DNA of 64,000 bases from Demequinaceae bacterium (GTDB lineage Bacteria; Actinomycetota; Actinomycetes; Actinomycetales; Demequinaceae), in NCBI GenBank assembly GCA_016933155.1, contig JAFGBM010000002.1:112568-176567 (forward strand). Direction: 5' to 3'. Positions 12,226-21,127 of this stretch are shown in pieces. Below the pieces are notes generated by a model, which was given only the letters and a program-made list of their open reading frames with translations, was not told where the DNA came from and did no database searches. The first letter of the stretch is position 1, and the number at the start of each line of letters is the position of its first letter. Made by a program: the position numbers and the translations under genes.

Positions 12226-13224
12226 GTGGGGAGAAAGACCATCGTAGGGATGCTCGCCGTTGTCGCAGTGCTCACGCTGGCGACGGGGTGTGAGTCGTCG
12301 ACCGAGGATGAGCTCCAGTCCTTCCCGGCAGGGTATATCGATTCGGCCTACGCCGTCCCGGACGGGTCTGCGTTGTACTTCCTCCACGGGGTGGGCTCGA
12401 CCATCGACATGCTGCAGTCCAACCAGGATGCCCGACCCGTCACGGCGCACCTGCCCGGGCACCAGGCGGCGGACGGTGGGTATTGGTGGAACACGGACCT
12501 TTATGTCAGCCAGTCGACGGGAACCGGCGGATGGGGGGAACCGCAGAATCTCGGTTCCGCGATCAACACCGAACACATGGAATGCTGTGCGTGGGTGAGC
12601 GACGACCAGACGGTCCTGGTCTTCACCCGGGAGTCGGTGACGGAGCCGTCGCTTTCGGGCTCTTTCCTGTCCCGTTGGGACGAGGAAACGGACACCTGGG
12701 GGACCCCTGAACGGCTGCCGGGGGACCTCGGCGACTATGAGGTGACGGGATTCGCGGATTTCCAGTTGCTCCCGAGCGGCAATCTCTACTTCTGGAGCGC
12801 AACGCTCCTCGGGAACGGAGCCCTCTATTGGGCGGAGAGCACCGGTCCGAACGAATGGGCCGCCTCGACGCTCCTCCCGGATCAGTTCCAGACCGACCTC
12901 GATGAGACCCAGCCTTGGGTGAACGACGAGGAGACGATTCTCTGCTTCAACCGCAGAGGCGAGGACGCCAACACTCAGTTGCTGTGCGCCACTCGGGGGA
13001 GTGCCGACGAGGAGTGGGGCATCCCCGACGTCATCCCCGTCGAGGGAATGGCAGACGCCAATGGGCTTTCCGTCTGGGGCGAGCCGAGCTTCTCGAGTGA
13101 GGGATCGCTCTACATGATCCGGTTCGACACCTCGGTCGAGGGTTGGCAGGCCGAGATCCTCGTCTCGGAACGCCAGGAAGACGGGAGCTTCGGTATTCCT
13201 CGCCCGGTGGAATTCGACTACTAG
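12226..13224 (+). CDS. Secreted lipoprotein with WD40-like (PD40) beta-propeller repeats
   Basis: A 332-aa lipoprotein. The start is GTG 12226 with GAGAGGGG just upstream; an upstream TTG at 12166 would add a tail before the signal peptide. The signal peptide (RKTIVGMLAVVAVL) ends in the lipobox LATGC, giving a lipidated Cys near residue 20. The body has repeated blades such as DGSALYFLHG, WGEPQNLGSAINTE and DDQTVLVFTRES, the pattern of PD40/TolB-like propellers that report values against a model set. Function is unknown; a sensing or binding role at the cell surface is inference. It is followed by the SLH/RCC1 surface protein gene after a 213-nt gap. Confidence 0.75.
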   Translation: MGRKTIVGMLAVVAVLTLATGCESSTEDELQSFPAGYIDSAYAVPDGSALYFLHGVGSTIDMLQSNQDARPVTAHLPGHQAADGGYWWNTDLYVSQSTGTGGWGEPQNLGSAINTEHMECCAWVSDDQTVLVFTRESVTEPSLSGSFLSRWDEETDTWGTPERLPGDLGDYEVTGFADFQLLPSGNLYFWSATLLGNGALYWAESTGPNEWAASTLLPDQFQTDLDETQPWVNDEETILCFNRRGEDANTQLLCATRGSADEEWGIPDVIPVEGMADANGLSVWGEPSFSSEGSLYMIRFDTSVEGWQAEILVSERQEDGSFGIPRPVEFDY

Positions 13225-13377
13225 GGTTGATCGCACGCTCGGACAACCTCGATTGCCGTCCTCTGTGGCTGGAGATCGCTGAAAGGAGCGTCTCCCCATA
13301 ACGCGATCGACGAGCCCGCGCTGCTATTGTGTGAGCGGCGGCGAACCCTTCTTGCGGGGGCGCCGGTGTCATGCCTC

Positions 13378-13397
13378 CCTCACGGAAGACCGTGAGG
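13378..13397 (+). promoter_or_regulatory. Perfect 8-bp hairpin before the SLH/RCC1 gene
   Basis: CCTCACGG (13378-13385), loop AAGA, CCGTGAGG (13390-13397). There is no T-run, so a terminator is unlikely. It lies 40 nt before the GTG at 13438 and may be a 5' UTR structure or an operator. The rest of the 13225-13437 gap shows no gene. Confidence 0.35.
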
Positions 13398-13437
13398 AGT
13401 CCCAAGCGAAGAGTTGTCTAGCCTGCCTGGGGGAATC

Positions 13438-16400
13438 GTGTCGCGGACGTGGATCATCCGACTGAGTGCCTTGCTGGTTGTCGTCCTCGCCATCAATGTC
13501 GTCGTCTTCTTTCCTGACGATTCCGATACCACCATCGCGCCGGTCCCATCGGTCACCCCCACTTTCACTGCGGATGAGCAGGCAGCCTTGGATATCGCTT
13601 GGATGATCGACGAAGGGATATACGTTCCGCCTACGGGAGCCGAGCCCGACCCCCGTGCGCTCGTCACGCGGAGCGACTTCGCTGCCTTCCTCTACCGACT
13701 CGACGGCAACGACGGGGGAGGGGCGTGTGTGGAGGGGGTTGCCCCTTTCGACGATGTCGAGGTGGAGCGGGCGGACTGCACCGAGATCGCCTGGATGGCG
13801 GAAGCCGAGATCATCTCGCCCGAGGAGGCCGATGGTTTTCGACCCGACGACCTGATCTCCCGGCGCGAGGTGGCCGAGTTCCTTTACCGATACGACCACC
13901 CCGACGGCGGCGAGACGATGTGCGTCGGCGACTCGACGTTCGACGACGTTTCGACGACCGCCCGAGACTGCGAGGCCGTCTTCTGGGCGACCGCCGCGTG
14001 GCTGTCCCCCATGATGCCCCCGGCGACCGAGACCATTTTCGTTCCCGACAGCGGGTCGACCCTCGCTGTTACCGCGCACGCACTTCGTACCTATCGTGAC
14101 TATTCACCCGAGGAGATCGACGAGTTCGAGTACCAGGTGTCGGAGGGAACTCGGGAATATCCCGCGGAGGCGCTCCTCGCCTACGAAAGGCGCGTGTTGG
14201 TCGAGGCGCGGTTTGACTCGTCGGACCAAATGGTCTCCCCCGAGACCCTCGAATGGTCGGTCACCCTATCCGCCGACTACGCGAGCCCCGAGGTGGGAGA
14301 CGGGATCTTCGTCGTGCCGGGGGGAACCCTGGCCCCCCAAGGGGTCGCGGGACGGGTCGCTGAGGTGGCCACGGACAGCCGGGGCAACGCGGTGGTCACC
14401 ATCGAACAAGTCTCGTTCGACCAGGTTTTCGAGTACTACCATGTCGACTTCGCCCAGAGTATCGACATGTCGGACGCTCTCGAGATAGCCGGCGCCGGTG
14501 AATCGGTCATCACGGGAGGGCTTGGAGGCGGCAGTCTAGGGTCGGTCGGCTACGATGTGTCCGCGCCGACGGCGTGGTACAGCCTGGACTGCATGCCGTT
14601 TGCGAAGCAAAACGAAGAGCCGGGAGTCGACACCAGCGTCTCGGGTTCGAAGATCGTCGGAACGACAAGCATGGATCTCGACCTGCGGTTCGAAAACGCC
14701 AAGGTCAAGTTCCATGCCGATCTCGGGAGCATCTTCTCCAACCCGACCATCGATGCCTACCTGAGCTGGGAAACCGTCTTCGTTGTGACCATCAATGAGA
14801 AGGTCTCCGCCAAGTGCACCTTCAATGTGCCCATTCACTTCGGGATCATCGGGCCCGGTGGATTTCGGCTCGATATTGATCCCGGTTGTGCCGTCGGCGT
14901 TTCGGCCACGGTCGAGGAGAAGACCAAGCTGATCGAGGCTCGGGCCTACAGCACCGTTGGAGTGGAGAGTGTCGAGGGTGGGGGCACGCGGAACGCCTCG
15001 TCGTACCGATCGAACTTTTGGTCGACGAGACACGAGATAGCGGTCAGCGCGTGGATATCTGCCGGCCTCAAACTCCAGGTGAGTTGGCTCGGGGTGATCG
15101 GCATCTACGGCAAGGTTGGCCTCACCGTCGAATACGAATACAGGATAGAGATGGGGGCGTATTTCGAGCAGGGGTGCGCCACGGGTGGGACCTATGTCGA
15201 CGCGTCACTAGGGGCGTTCTTCGACATCTGGTTCTATCGGGCTGAGTGGAAATGGTGGTCCTGGAGGAAGCCTCTCGCGACCTACACCTGGCTCTGCCAC
15301 CCCGTCACGGACGAGTCCGTGAACGGCGATCGACCGCCGGAGATTCCGCTGCCCATTCCGGATCCGACCCCGACGACGACCCCCACCCCGACGCCAACCA
15401 CGACACCTCCCCCAGAGGACCCGGCGGTGATCCTCGCCGAGCAGATCGCCGAGGCGCAGGCAAGCGCCGACGCCGCGGTCGCCCTGGCGGATCAGGCGGC
15501 AAGGGATGCCGCGGAGGCTCAACTAGCCGCAGATGCGGCCGCCAACGCCGCGGGTTCGGATCCGGCCGCTGCGGCCGCGGCTGCAGACGCTCAGGCGGCG
15601 GCCGATGCGGCAGCAGCGGCTGCGGCGGATGCCCAGGCAGCGGCGGATGACGCGGTGGCGGCAGCGGCGGTAGCTGCCACGGCGGACGAGGCCACCATCG
15701 CCCAGGCCCTTGCGGACGCGGCAGCGGCGGAGGCGGCGGCGGCCGATGCTGCCGCCCTAGCCGCCCAGGCTTCGGCCTCAGCGATCCTAGACGCCATCCT
15801 TCCCTACCGCCCCCTCGGTGACGTCACCCCGGTCACCATCGCCCCGGGGGAGGTTTGGTCGTTCAACTACTGGCACGTTGACATGTGGGGCGATCCCTAT
15901 CAGGTGCCCTACTGGGAACCCGTCGTCATCCCTGTGATACCGTCGGCCATCGATATCGCCGAGGGTTTCGGCGGGGCCTGGCTCCTGGGCATCGATGGAA
16001 CGGTGTGGGACCTGGAAGACATATTGGAGACCGGGAGTCCCCCCAACCTGGTTCCCGGACTGCCCGCGGTTTCTCAAGTGGTGGAATGTTCCGACCAGTC
16101 CTATGCGATAACCCCCGGCGGCGACGTCTATGGATGGGGGTACAACAACGGCATCGACGAGATCCTCGGAAACGGGGGAGCATCGGACACCTGGACCGCG
16201 GTCCCCATTCCCAACCTTCACGACATCGTGCAACTCGACTGCGTGTGGGGGGAGAAGGCCGCGCGGGCCAGCACGGGAGAGGTCTGGGTGTGGGGGGAGA
16301 ACCTGGCCGGCCACATCACGGGGGACCCCTCGGGACCCGTCCTCACGCCCCTCGCGATCGCGGGGATAGACGACGCGGTGGACATCGAGATCGGCAGCCC

Positions 16401-17067
16401 CGACGTGTGCGTGGTCCGGGAGGACGGCACCGTCTGGTGCTGGGGCAACACGATGGCCACCCATGACAGCGATCCCTACGACCCCGACTGGTCGGTGGTG
16501 ACCTGGCAGTTGGAGACGGTGCCGACGAAGATCGTCCGGGTCACGGATGCCGTCGACATCGAGACTGGGATCAACAACTGGTACGTCCGCACCAGCACCG
16601 GAGAGTTGTGGGTCTGGGGCCTCAACTTCGGGGGATCCCTCGGGGAGGGAACCGACATTTACCGGCCGATTCCCATCCTGATCGACACCATCGACAGCGT
16701 CGAGCGGGTGTGGGCCCAGAAGGACTTCCATCACTATTCCGTTTGGGCCCTGAAGGCGGACGGCACTCTCTGGGGGTGGGGTCAGAACAGCAGCGGCGAC
16801 CTGGGGGACGGGGTCTCCGGTCAGCGTTTCACTCCCATCCAGATACCGCGGCTCTCCGACGTGGTCGATCTCGTAGTCACCCCCTTGCATATCTACGCTC
16901 TTGACGCGAACGGCGACGTGTGGATGTGGGGCCTTTCGGCGCAGATGTGGATATTCGGCTACGATTTCGGCGGTTCGCCTCCGCTGCGTCCTGTCCAGGT
17001 CCTTCACCTCAATGGGGCTGACGGTATCGCCTCGACCGGGGCCTCGCTGTACGTCTGGGCCGACTGA
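13438..17067 (+). CDS. Large surface protein: SLH repeats, Ala-rich coiled coil and RCC1-like propeller
   Basis: A 1209-aa exported protein. GTG 13438 is chosen: GGGGGAA precedes it and a signal-anchor (WIIRLSALLVVVLAINVVVFF) follows at once. Domains in order: three S-layer-homology-like repeats at about 45-218 (FDDVEVERADCTEIAWM, ISRREVAEFLYRYD); a beta-rich region at 218-640 of unknown family; a Pro/Thr linker at 640-660; an almost pure Ala/Asp coiled-coil at 665-785 (nt 15448-15788); and RCC1-type repeats from ~830 to the end (GDVYGWGYNN, GEVWVWGEN, GTVWCWGNT, GELWVWGLN, GTLWGWGQN, GDVWMWGLS). SLH repeats bind secondary wall polymer in the families known, so wall attachment with an outward propeller is likely. 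The ligand is unknown. It interrupts the histidine cluster just before hisH. Confidence 0.85.
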   Translation: MSRTWIIRLSALLVVVLAINVVVFFPDDSDTTIAPVPSVTPTFTADEQAALDIAWMIDEGIYVPPTGAEPDPRALVTRSDFAAFLYRLDGNDGGGACVEGVAPFDDVEVERADCTEIAWMAEAEIISPEEADGFRPDDLISRREVAEFLYRYDHPDGGETMCVGDSTFDDVSTTARDCEAVFWATAAWLSPMMPPATETIFVPDSGSTLAVTAHALRTYRDYSPEEIDEFEYQVSEGTREYPAEALLAYERRVLVEARFDSSDQMVSPETLEWSVTLSADYASPEVGDGIFVVPGGTLAPQGVAGRVAEVATDSRGNAVVTIEQVSFDQVFEYYHVDFAQSIDMSDALEIAGAGESVITGGLGGGSLGSVGYDVSAPTAWYSLDCMPFAKQNEEPGVDTSVSGSKIVGTTSMDLDLRFENAKVKFHADLGSIFSNPTIDAYLSWETVFVVTINEKVSAKCTFNVPIHFGIIGPGGFRLDIDPGCAVGVSATVEEKTKLIEARAYSTVGVESVEGGGTRNASSYRSNFWSTRHEIAVSAWISAGLKLQVSWLGVIGIYGKVGLTVEYEYRIEMGAYFEQGCATGGTYVDASLGAFFDIWFYRAEWKWWSWRKPLATYTWLCHPVTDESVNGDRPPEIPLPIPDPTPTTTPTPTPTTTPPPEDPAVILAEQIAEAQASADAAVALADQAARDAAEAQLAADAAANAAGSDPAAAAAAADAQAAADAAAAAAADAQAAADDAVAAAAVAATADEATIAQALADAAAAEAAAADAAALAAQASASAILDAILPYRPLGDVTPVTIAPGEVWSFNYWHVDMWGDPYQVPYWEPVVIPVIPSAIDIAEGFGGAWLLGIDGTVWDLEDILETGSPPNLVPGLPAVSQVVECSDQSYAITPGGDVYGWGYNNGIDEILGNGGASDTWTAVPIPNLHDIVQLDCVWGEKAARASTGEVWVWGENLAGHITGDPSGPVLTPLAIAGIDDAVDIEIGSPDVCVVREDGTVWCWGNTMATHDSDPYDPDWSVVTWQLETVPTKIVRVTDAVDIETGINNWYVRTSTGELWVWGLNFGGSLGEGTDIYRPIPILIDTIDSVERVWAQKDFHHYSVWALKADGTLWGWGQNSSGDLGDGVSGQRFTPIQIPRLSDVVDLVVTPLHIYALDANGDVWMWGLSAQMWIFGYDFGGSPPLRPVQVLHLNGADGIASTGASLYVWAD
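15448..15788 (+). repeat. Alanine/aspartate low-complexity coding repeat
   Basis: About 340 nt of GCN-rich sequence encoding Ala-Asp-Ala-Gln-Ala-type short repeats with a heptad-like character, inside the SLH/RCC1 protein. Because gcg/gcc/gac units repeat with small variations, this stretch could change length by slippage. Confidence 0.7.
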
Positions 17068-17107
17068 TCCGGGGCCATCGGCCAGCGACCGCGCGGGCCC
17101 GCCCCGG

Positions 17108-17113
17108 TAGACT
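17108..17113 (+). promoter_or_regulatory. -10 box of hisH, leaderless start
   Basis: TAGACT followed by 6 nt and the hisH GTG at 17120. No Shine-Dalgarno is visible. hisH and priA can thus be transcribed independently of the long upstream surface-protein gene. Confidence 0.5.
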
Positions 17114-17119
17114 CGACCC

Positions 17120-17773
17120 GTGGCGTCCCCCCTCATCTGCGTGCTCGATTACGGCTTCGGAAACGTCCGCAGCGCCGTTAGAGCCGTCGAGGAGGTCGGG
17201 GGGACGGCGGTTCTGACTGCGGATCAGGCGACCGCCGAAGGGGCCGACGGGCTGATCGTCCCCGGGGTGGGCGCCTACGCCGCGGTCATGGAGGGGCTCC
17301 TGGCCGTTTATGGGGACCGGATCATCGAGCATCGCCTGGCCGGCGGGCGAGCCGTGCTGGGGGTATGCGTCGGACTCCAGGTCATGTTCGAGAAGGGGAT
17401 CGAGCACGACATCGAGACGACGGGACTGGGGCAGTGGCCCGGGACCGTCGAGAAGTTAGATGCCCCCGTCGTTCCCAACATGGGGTGGGCGCGAGTCGAG
17501 GCCCCAGAGGAATCGAGGCTCTTCAAGGGAATAGAGGGGGAGCGGTTCTACTTCGTCCACTCCTTCGCCGCGAAGGAGTTCCCCCTGGCCCCCCAAGCCA
17601 CGAACCGGATCGCCCCGCCCCTCGTCACGTGGTCGGAAGCCGGAACCGACGAACGCCCCGACCGCTTCGTCGCCGCGGTGGAGAACGGACCGCTCTCGGC
17701 AACGCAATTCCATCCCGAGAAGTCCGGTGACGCCGGGCTCCGACTGCTGCGCAACTGGCTCGCGACTCTGTAG
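17120..17773 (+). CDS. hisH: Imidazole glycerol phosphate synthase, glutamine amidotransferase subunit
   Basis: Class I glutaminase that supplies ammonia to HisF, 217 aa. The nucleophile Cys is in [10 protein letters not shown] near residue 80 and the His/Glu pair is in [10 protein letters not shown] near 195. The oxyanion region PNMGWARV is also seen. The start is GTG at 17120, 6 nt after a TAGACT box. Its partner hisF is not in the window. priA follows 13 nt after the stop. Confidence 0.96.
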   Translation: MASPLICVLDYGFGNVRSAVRAVEEVGGTAVLTADQATAEGADGLIVPGVGAYAAVMEGLLAVYGDRIIEHRLAGGRAVLGVCVGLQVMFEKGIEHDIETTGLGQWPGTVEKLDAPVVPNMGWARVEAPEESRLFKGIEGERFYFVHSFAAKEFPLAPQATNRIAPPLVTWSEAGTDERPDRFVAAVENGPLSATQFHPEKSGDAGLRLLRNWLATL

Positions 17774-17786
17774 GAGGATAGATCCC

Positions 17787-18542
17787 GTGACCGTGCCCAT
17801 CGAGGGCCCCCGCCTCGAACTCCTGCCCGCCGTCGACGTCGCCGGCGGGCAGGCCGTCCGGCTCTTCCAGGGCAGGGCGGGCTCCGAAACCTCCTACGGG
17901 GACCCCCTCTCGGCCGCGCTCGAGTGGCAGGATTCCGGGGCGGAGTGGATCCACCTCGTCGATCTCGACGCCGCCTTCGGGCGGGGCTCGAACGCCGATG
18001 TCTTGGCCGAGGTCGTCCAATCCGTCGATGTCAGGGTCGAGATGTCGGGGGGCATACGGGACGAGGCTTCCCTCGACCGTGCCCTCGCGACCGGGTGCTC
18101 CCGTGTCAACCTGGGCACCGCTGCCCTCGAAAATCCCGAGTGGACGGCCTCGGCGATCGACCGGTTCGGGGACCGGGTGGCGGTCGGCCTGGACGTCCGA
18201 GGCTCGACCCTCGCCGCGCGCGGATGGACCGAGGAGGGCGGCGACCTCTGGGAGGTTCTCGTCCGACTCGAGGCGGCCGGGTGTTCGCGATACGTCGTCA
18301 CCGACGTGACCAGAGACGGGACCCTTCGAGGCCCCAACCTTGAACTCCTCACGGCCGTCTGCGCCGCGACCGCAGCCCCCGTCGTCGCGTCCGGCGGAAT
18401 ATCCACCCTGGGAGACATCGCGGAACTCCGCTGCCTCGTCCCCCTGGGGGTCGAGGGAGCGATCGTCGGCAAGGCCCTGTATGCGGGAGCCTTCTCCCTC
18501 GCAGACGCCCTCGACGTCGCGGGACGCCCGCTAACCCGCTGA
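17787..18542 (+). CDS. priA: Bifunctional HisA/TrpF isomerase PriA
   Basis: A (beta/alpha)8-barrel isomerase for ProFAR (histidine) and, in actinobacteria, also phosphoribosyl anthranilate (tryptophan), 251 aa. GTG 17787 is supported by AGGAGG directly after the hisH stop. Two phosphate-binding halves are visible, with catalytic Asp in [18 protein letters not shown] near 12 and [10 protein letters not shown] near 174. The strings [14 protein letters not shown] and [19 protein letters not shown] match PriA rather than strict HisA; the RGW stretch is the one linked to dual activity. Dual specificity is inferred from family; absence of trpF elsewhere in the genome would support it. The gene ends 17 nt from a converging gene. 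Confidence 0.93.
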   Translation: MTVPIEGPRLELLPAVDVAGGQAVRLFQGRAGSETSYGDPLSAALEWQDSGAEWIHLVDLDAAFGRGSNADVLAEVVQSVDVRVEMSGGIRDEASLDRALATGCSRVNLGTAALENPEWTASAIDRFGDRVAVGLDVRGSTLAARGWTEEGGDLWEVLVRLEAAGCSRYVVTDVTRDGTLRGPNLELLTAVCAATAAPVVASGGISTLGDIAELRCLVPLGVEGAIVGKALYAGAFSLADALDVAGRPLTR

Positions 18543-18559
18543 CGGCCGCCGAGGCGTCC

Positions 18560-19294
18560 TCAATATGTGCACGTCTTGATGGCGGCCAAGGGGTCGAGGT
18601 TCGCCAGGGATTCCTTGACGATGGAGATGGGGATGAAGATCGCGTAGTTGGAGTCGTCTTGACCCGCATACACCACTCCGAAGACCTCCCCTTGCTCGTC
18701 GTACGCGGCCGAGCCCGAGGACCCATGCTCCACTTCGGCACTCGAGATGAACACGTGGTCGGCATTGTCCAGGTTGTCGTCGGAACGCTGCAGGACCGAT
18801 CCCATCGTCGTCGTCATCTCTTCGCCCAGGGGGAAGCCCACGATCGTGACGAAATCTCCCAGGCCCGGATCCTCGTCGGCCAGAGGGGCGAAGGGGGAAA
18901 GGGACTCGACCGTGGTGATGGTGGCGATGTCGGAAACCTGGGAGACCGCCGCCGACGCCACGGTGATGTCCCTCCCGTCCGAGGTGTTGACCTCGAGGTC
19001 GAGGAAGCCTTCGACGACGTGCCTGTTGGTCACGATGGTGTGGTCATCGAGGATGAACCCGCTGCCGGAAGACAACTCGTCGCACTTGGAGTTCCGGATT
19101 CGTACGGCCGATTCCTGCTCGGGATCGAACCCCAGCGGACTGTCGAGCAGATCGGGGTCGATCGGCGAGGGCGATACCGAGGGGATCCAGTCCTCGGGGA
19201 GCCCCTCGGGGGCGACGGGGATGACGGAGCATGCGACGAGCGATGCGGAAGCGGCGGCGAGCGCCGAGGCCTTCATGAGGCGGGAATGCGTCAC
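18560..19294 (-). CDS. Trypsin-like serine protease lipoprotein (second of two)
   Basis: A 244-aa secreted lipoprotein with a chymotrypsin-fold protease domain. The lipobox is SLVAC, Cys near residue 22. The triad is complete: His in TNRHVVEG (near 90), Asp in VSDIATI (near 122), Ser in EHGSSGSAAYD (near 191). There is no PDZ domain and the C-terminus is short. It starts with GTG overlapping the stop of the upstream coiled-coil gene (19291-19294) and is the last gene of a five-gene minus-strand operon. An ATG six codons in is an alternative start. Likely anchored outside the membrane, acting with the coiled-coil partners; substrate unknown. Confidence 0.85.
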   Translation of the reverse strand: MTHSRLMKASALAAASASLVACSVIPVAPEGLPEDWIPSVSPSPIDPDLLDSPLGFDPEQESAVRIRNSKCDELSSGSGFILDDHTIVTNRHVVEGFLDLEVNTSDGRDITVASAAVSQVSDIATITTVESLSPFAPLADEDPGLGDFVTIVGFPLGEEMTTTMGSVLQRSDDNLDNADHVFISSAEVEHGSSGSAAYDEQGEVFGVVYAGQDDSNYAIFIPISIVKESLANLDPLAAIKTCTY

Positions 19295-19800
19295 GAGCCT
19301 TCCCCTTCCGTCTCGGCGATGAGTTCCCTGAGGGCGGTGGAGACCTCCCGGCAGTAATCCCGCACGGAGTTCTCATAGGACTTGAGAGAGGCATAGGTGT
19401 AAAGGGCTCGGTCGTAGGTATACCCCACGAGGATGTCGGCTTCGTTGGCGCAGTCGGCCATGACGGTGGCGATGTCTTCGAAAAGGAGTTGGTTGTCCTG
19501 GGCCTGAGCCTTGATGTTCGCAGAGTCGACGATGGAGGTCAGGGTGTCGTCAAGCTCCTGACGTGCTGCCTCCAGCGTGCTCGTCACGTCTGCGAGGGCG
19601 GTCTCGCTGTCGGCCAATTGGCCGGACAGGTCGCGTTCGGCCTCCTCGAGTTCCTTGATGTGCAGATGCCACATCACCGCCATGGCCGTGAGGTAGACGG
19701 AGGCTCCGATCAGGGCGAGGGCACCCAGGCGCCCCGACCAGACGGCGAGCCGACGAAGGAAAGGCCGATGCTCCGGCGCTGCAGGGGTCTCGGTCGTCAT
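19291..19800 (-). CDS. Single-pass membrane coiled-coil protein (third)
   Basis: A 169-aa protein with a short polar N-terminus, one membrane span at about residues 24-46 (LGALALIGASVYLTAMAVMW), then a heptad-rich helix (KELEEAERDLSGQLADSE...) to about residue 110 and a C-terminal helical part with two cysteines (MADCANE, VRDYCREV). The shape and the cysteine spacing resemble the two other coiled-coil proteins of this operon. Its stop overlaps the start of the protease gene, so it is translationally coupled. Family not recognised. Confidence 0.75.
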   Translation of the reverse strand: MTTETPAAPEHRPFLRRLAVWSGRLGALALIGASVYLTAMAVMWHLHIKELEEAERDLSGQLADSETALADVTSTLEAARQELDDTLTSIVDSANIKAQAQDNQLLFEDIATVMADCANEADILVGYTYDRALYTYASLKSYENSVRDYCREVSTALRELIAETEGEGS

Positions 19801-19801
19801 G

Positions 19802-20335
19802 TCAGTCGATCTCCTTGATCAGTCGGTCAAGGGTGGCCTGGGCGGCAGCACACTCGCTGGCGGTCTGGGTGGCAAGGGATGCCACGAAAGCGCGTCCGTG
19901 ATTCCACAGGCCCGTGACGATCGCGAAACGATCGGTCACGCACTCTTCCAGGTCGAGGGCCACATCCCGGAATGCGTCGGAGAGCGCCTGTTCTCCGGCG
20001 GCTTCGTCGGCGAGTTCATCCGCACGGAGAGCCGCAGTCGACTGCTGGGTGGAGAGCATTGCGATCTCGGATTCGGCCTCCTCGATGCTCGCATCTGTTT
20101 CCCCGATCGACCGGCCGAGTTCGGCAGCCTCGGTCCGCAGATGCTCCGCATCCCCCTCCCAACGGTCAAGGGTGACGACGAGCCACGCGTCGACCCCGAC
20201 CATGAGGGCGGCGAGGAGCGGAACGAATACCGCCTTCTTGCGGAAGACGCGGAGGAAGCGGAGACCGCTGAAGGGTCGTGGGGCCGAGGTGGTGGGATGG
20301 GAGGGTTCCGGGGGTGTCGATTCGGCTTCCGTCAT
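19802..20335 (-). CDS. Single-pass membrane coiled-coil protein (second)
   Basis: A 177-aa protein: polar Pro/Ser-rich N-terminus, a membrane span around residues 35-54 (AVFVPLLAALMVGVDAWLVV), then a long coiled coil (EHLRTEAAELGRSIGETDAS...) and a C-terminal helix with cysteines (DLEECVTDRF, TASECAAAQ). The overall plan is the same as the genes at 19291-19800 and 21128-21919, and the gene sits 1 nt from its downstream neighbour. Probably part of an envelope assembly with the proteases; family not recognised. Confidence 0.75.
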   Translation of the reverse strand: MTEAESTPPEPSHPTTSAPRPFSGLRFLRVFRKKAVFVPLLAALMVGVDAWLVVTLDRWEGDAEHLRTEAAELGRSIGETDASIEEAESEIAMLSTQQSTAALRADELADEAAGEQALSDAFRDVALDLEECVTDRFAIVTGLWNHGRAFVASLATQTASECAAAQATLDRLIKEID

Positions 20336-20414
20336 TCTTCTTCCCCTTCATCGGGTTCGCCGAGGCCCGGGGGCCGTCGATGTCGTTGGTCTCAGCCTAG
20401 TGGAGGCGAGCCCG

Positions 20415-21125
20415 TCAGCAGACGGCGGATTCGGGGACAAGGGTTGGGGGCTGGTCCAGGAGGGTCCGAAGCGTCGAAACCGGGATGAAGAATGACTGAG
20501 GAAGGCTCTCGCTTGCCCCATAGACGACTCCGACGACCTCACCGTCGGAGTTGAGGACGGGGGCACCCGACATGCCGGCCTCGAGGGACACCGTCGCCCC
20601 GAAGGCGGGCCCCACCTCCGGATCGATGTCCTCCGGGTCGGTTGTGATCACCACGGCCCGAATCGTCGTGAGCCGGCCGCCTCCCGGGTAGCCGACGATG
20701 GTGACGGCATCGGAGACGGTGGGATCGGACTCGGCGAGCACCCCGAGCGCGGTGAGGGACTCCTCGACATGGACGATCGCGAGGTCGGCGACGGTCGTGG
20801 TTCCCGTGGCGGTGGCCTCGAAGGTCTGGCCGTCATACGTGGTGACCTGCAACCTTCTGGATCCCTCGACGACGTGACCGGCCGTGACGAGCGTGTGCTC
20901 GCCGACGGCGAACCCCGTGCCGATGAGGATGGTCTCGCACCCGACGTTTCGGACCCGGACGGTCATGCGTTGGGCGGCGTCGAACCCGTCGGGGGACAGG
21001 AGGGAGGCGTCGAGGCTCGGGGATGGGGAGGCTGACGGGACGAAGTCGGCCGGGTAGGGGCCCGGGGGCAGCGGGGCGGAGCATCCCGCGGCGACCAGGG
21101 CGAGGAGGGCGACGAGGCTGCGCAT
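20415..21125 (-). CDS. Trypsin-like serine protease lipoprotein (first)
   Basis: A 236-aa lipoprotein, lipobox LVAAGC with the lipidated Cys near residue 15, a Pro/Ser linker, and a trypsin-like domain with His in VTAGHVVEG (near 87), Asp in VADLAIVH (near 118) and Ser in EAGMSGAPVL (near 186). It is clearly a paralogue of the 18560-19294 protease: same order, same RVRN...C segment after the linker (MTVRVRNVGCE versus AVRIRNSKCDE) and a terminal Cys. It lies 2 nt after a coiled-coil gene. The segment after it (20336-20414) is a 79-nt gap without a gene. Confidence 0.85.
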   Translation of the reverse strand: MRSLVALLALVAAGCSAPLPPGPYPADFVPSASPSPSLDASLLSPDGFDAAQRMTVRVRNVGCETILIGTGFAVGEHTLVTAGHVVEGSRRLQVTTYDGQTFEATATGTTTVADLAIVHVEESLTALGVLAESDPTVSDAVTIVGYPGGGRLTTIRAVVITTDPEDIDPEVGPAFGATVSLEAGMSGAPVLNSDGEVVGVVYGASESLPQSFFIPVSTLRTLLDQPPTLVPESAVC

Positions 21126-21127
21126 GG

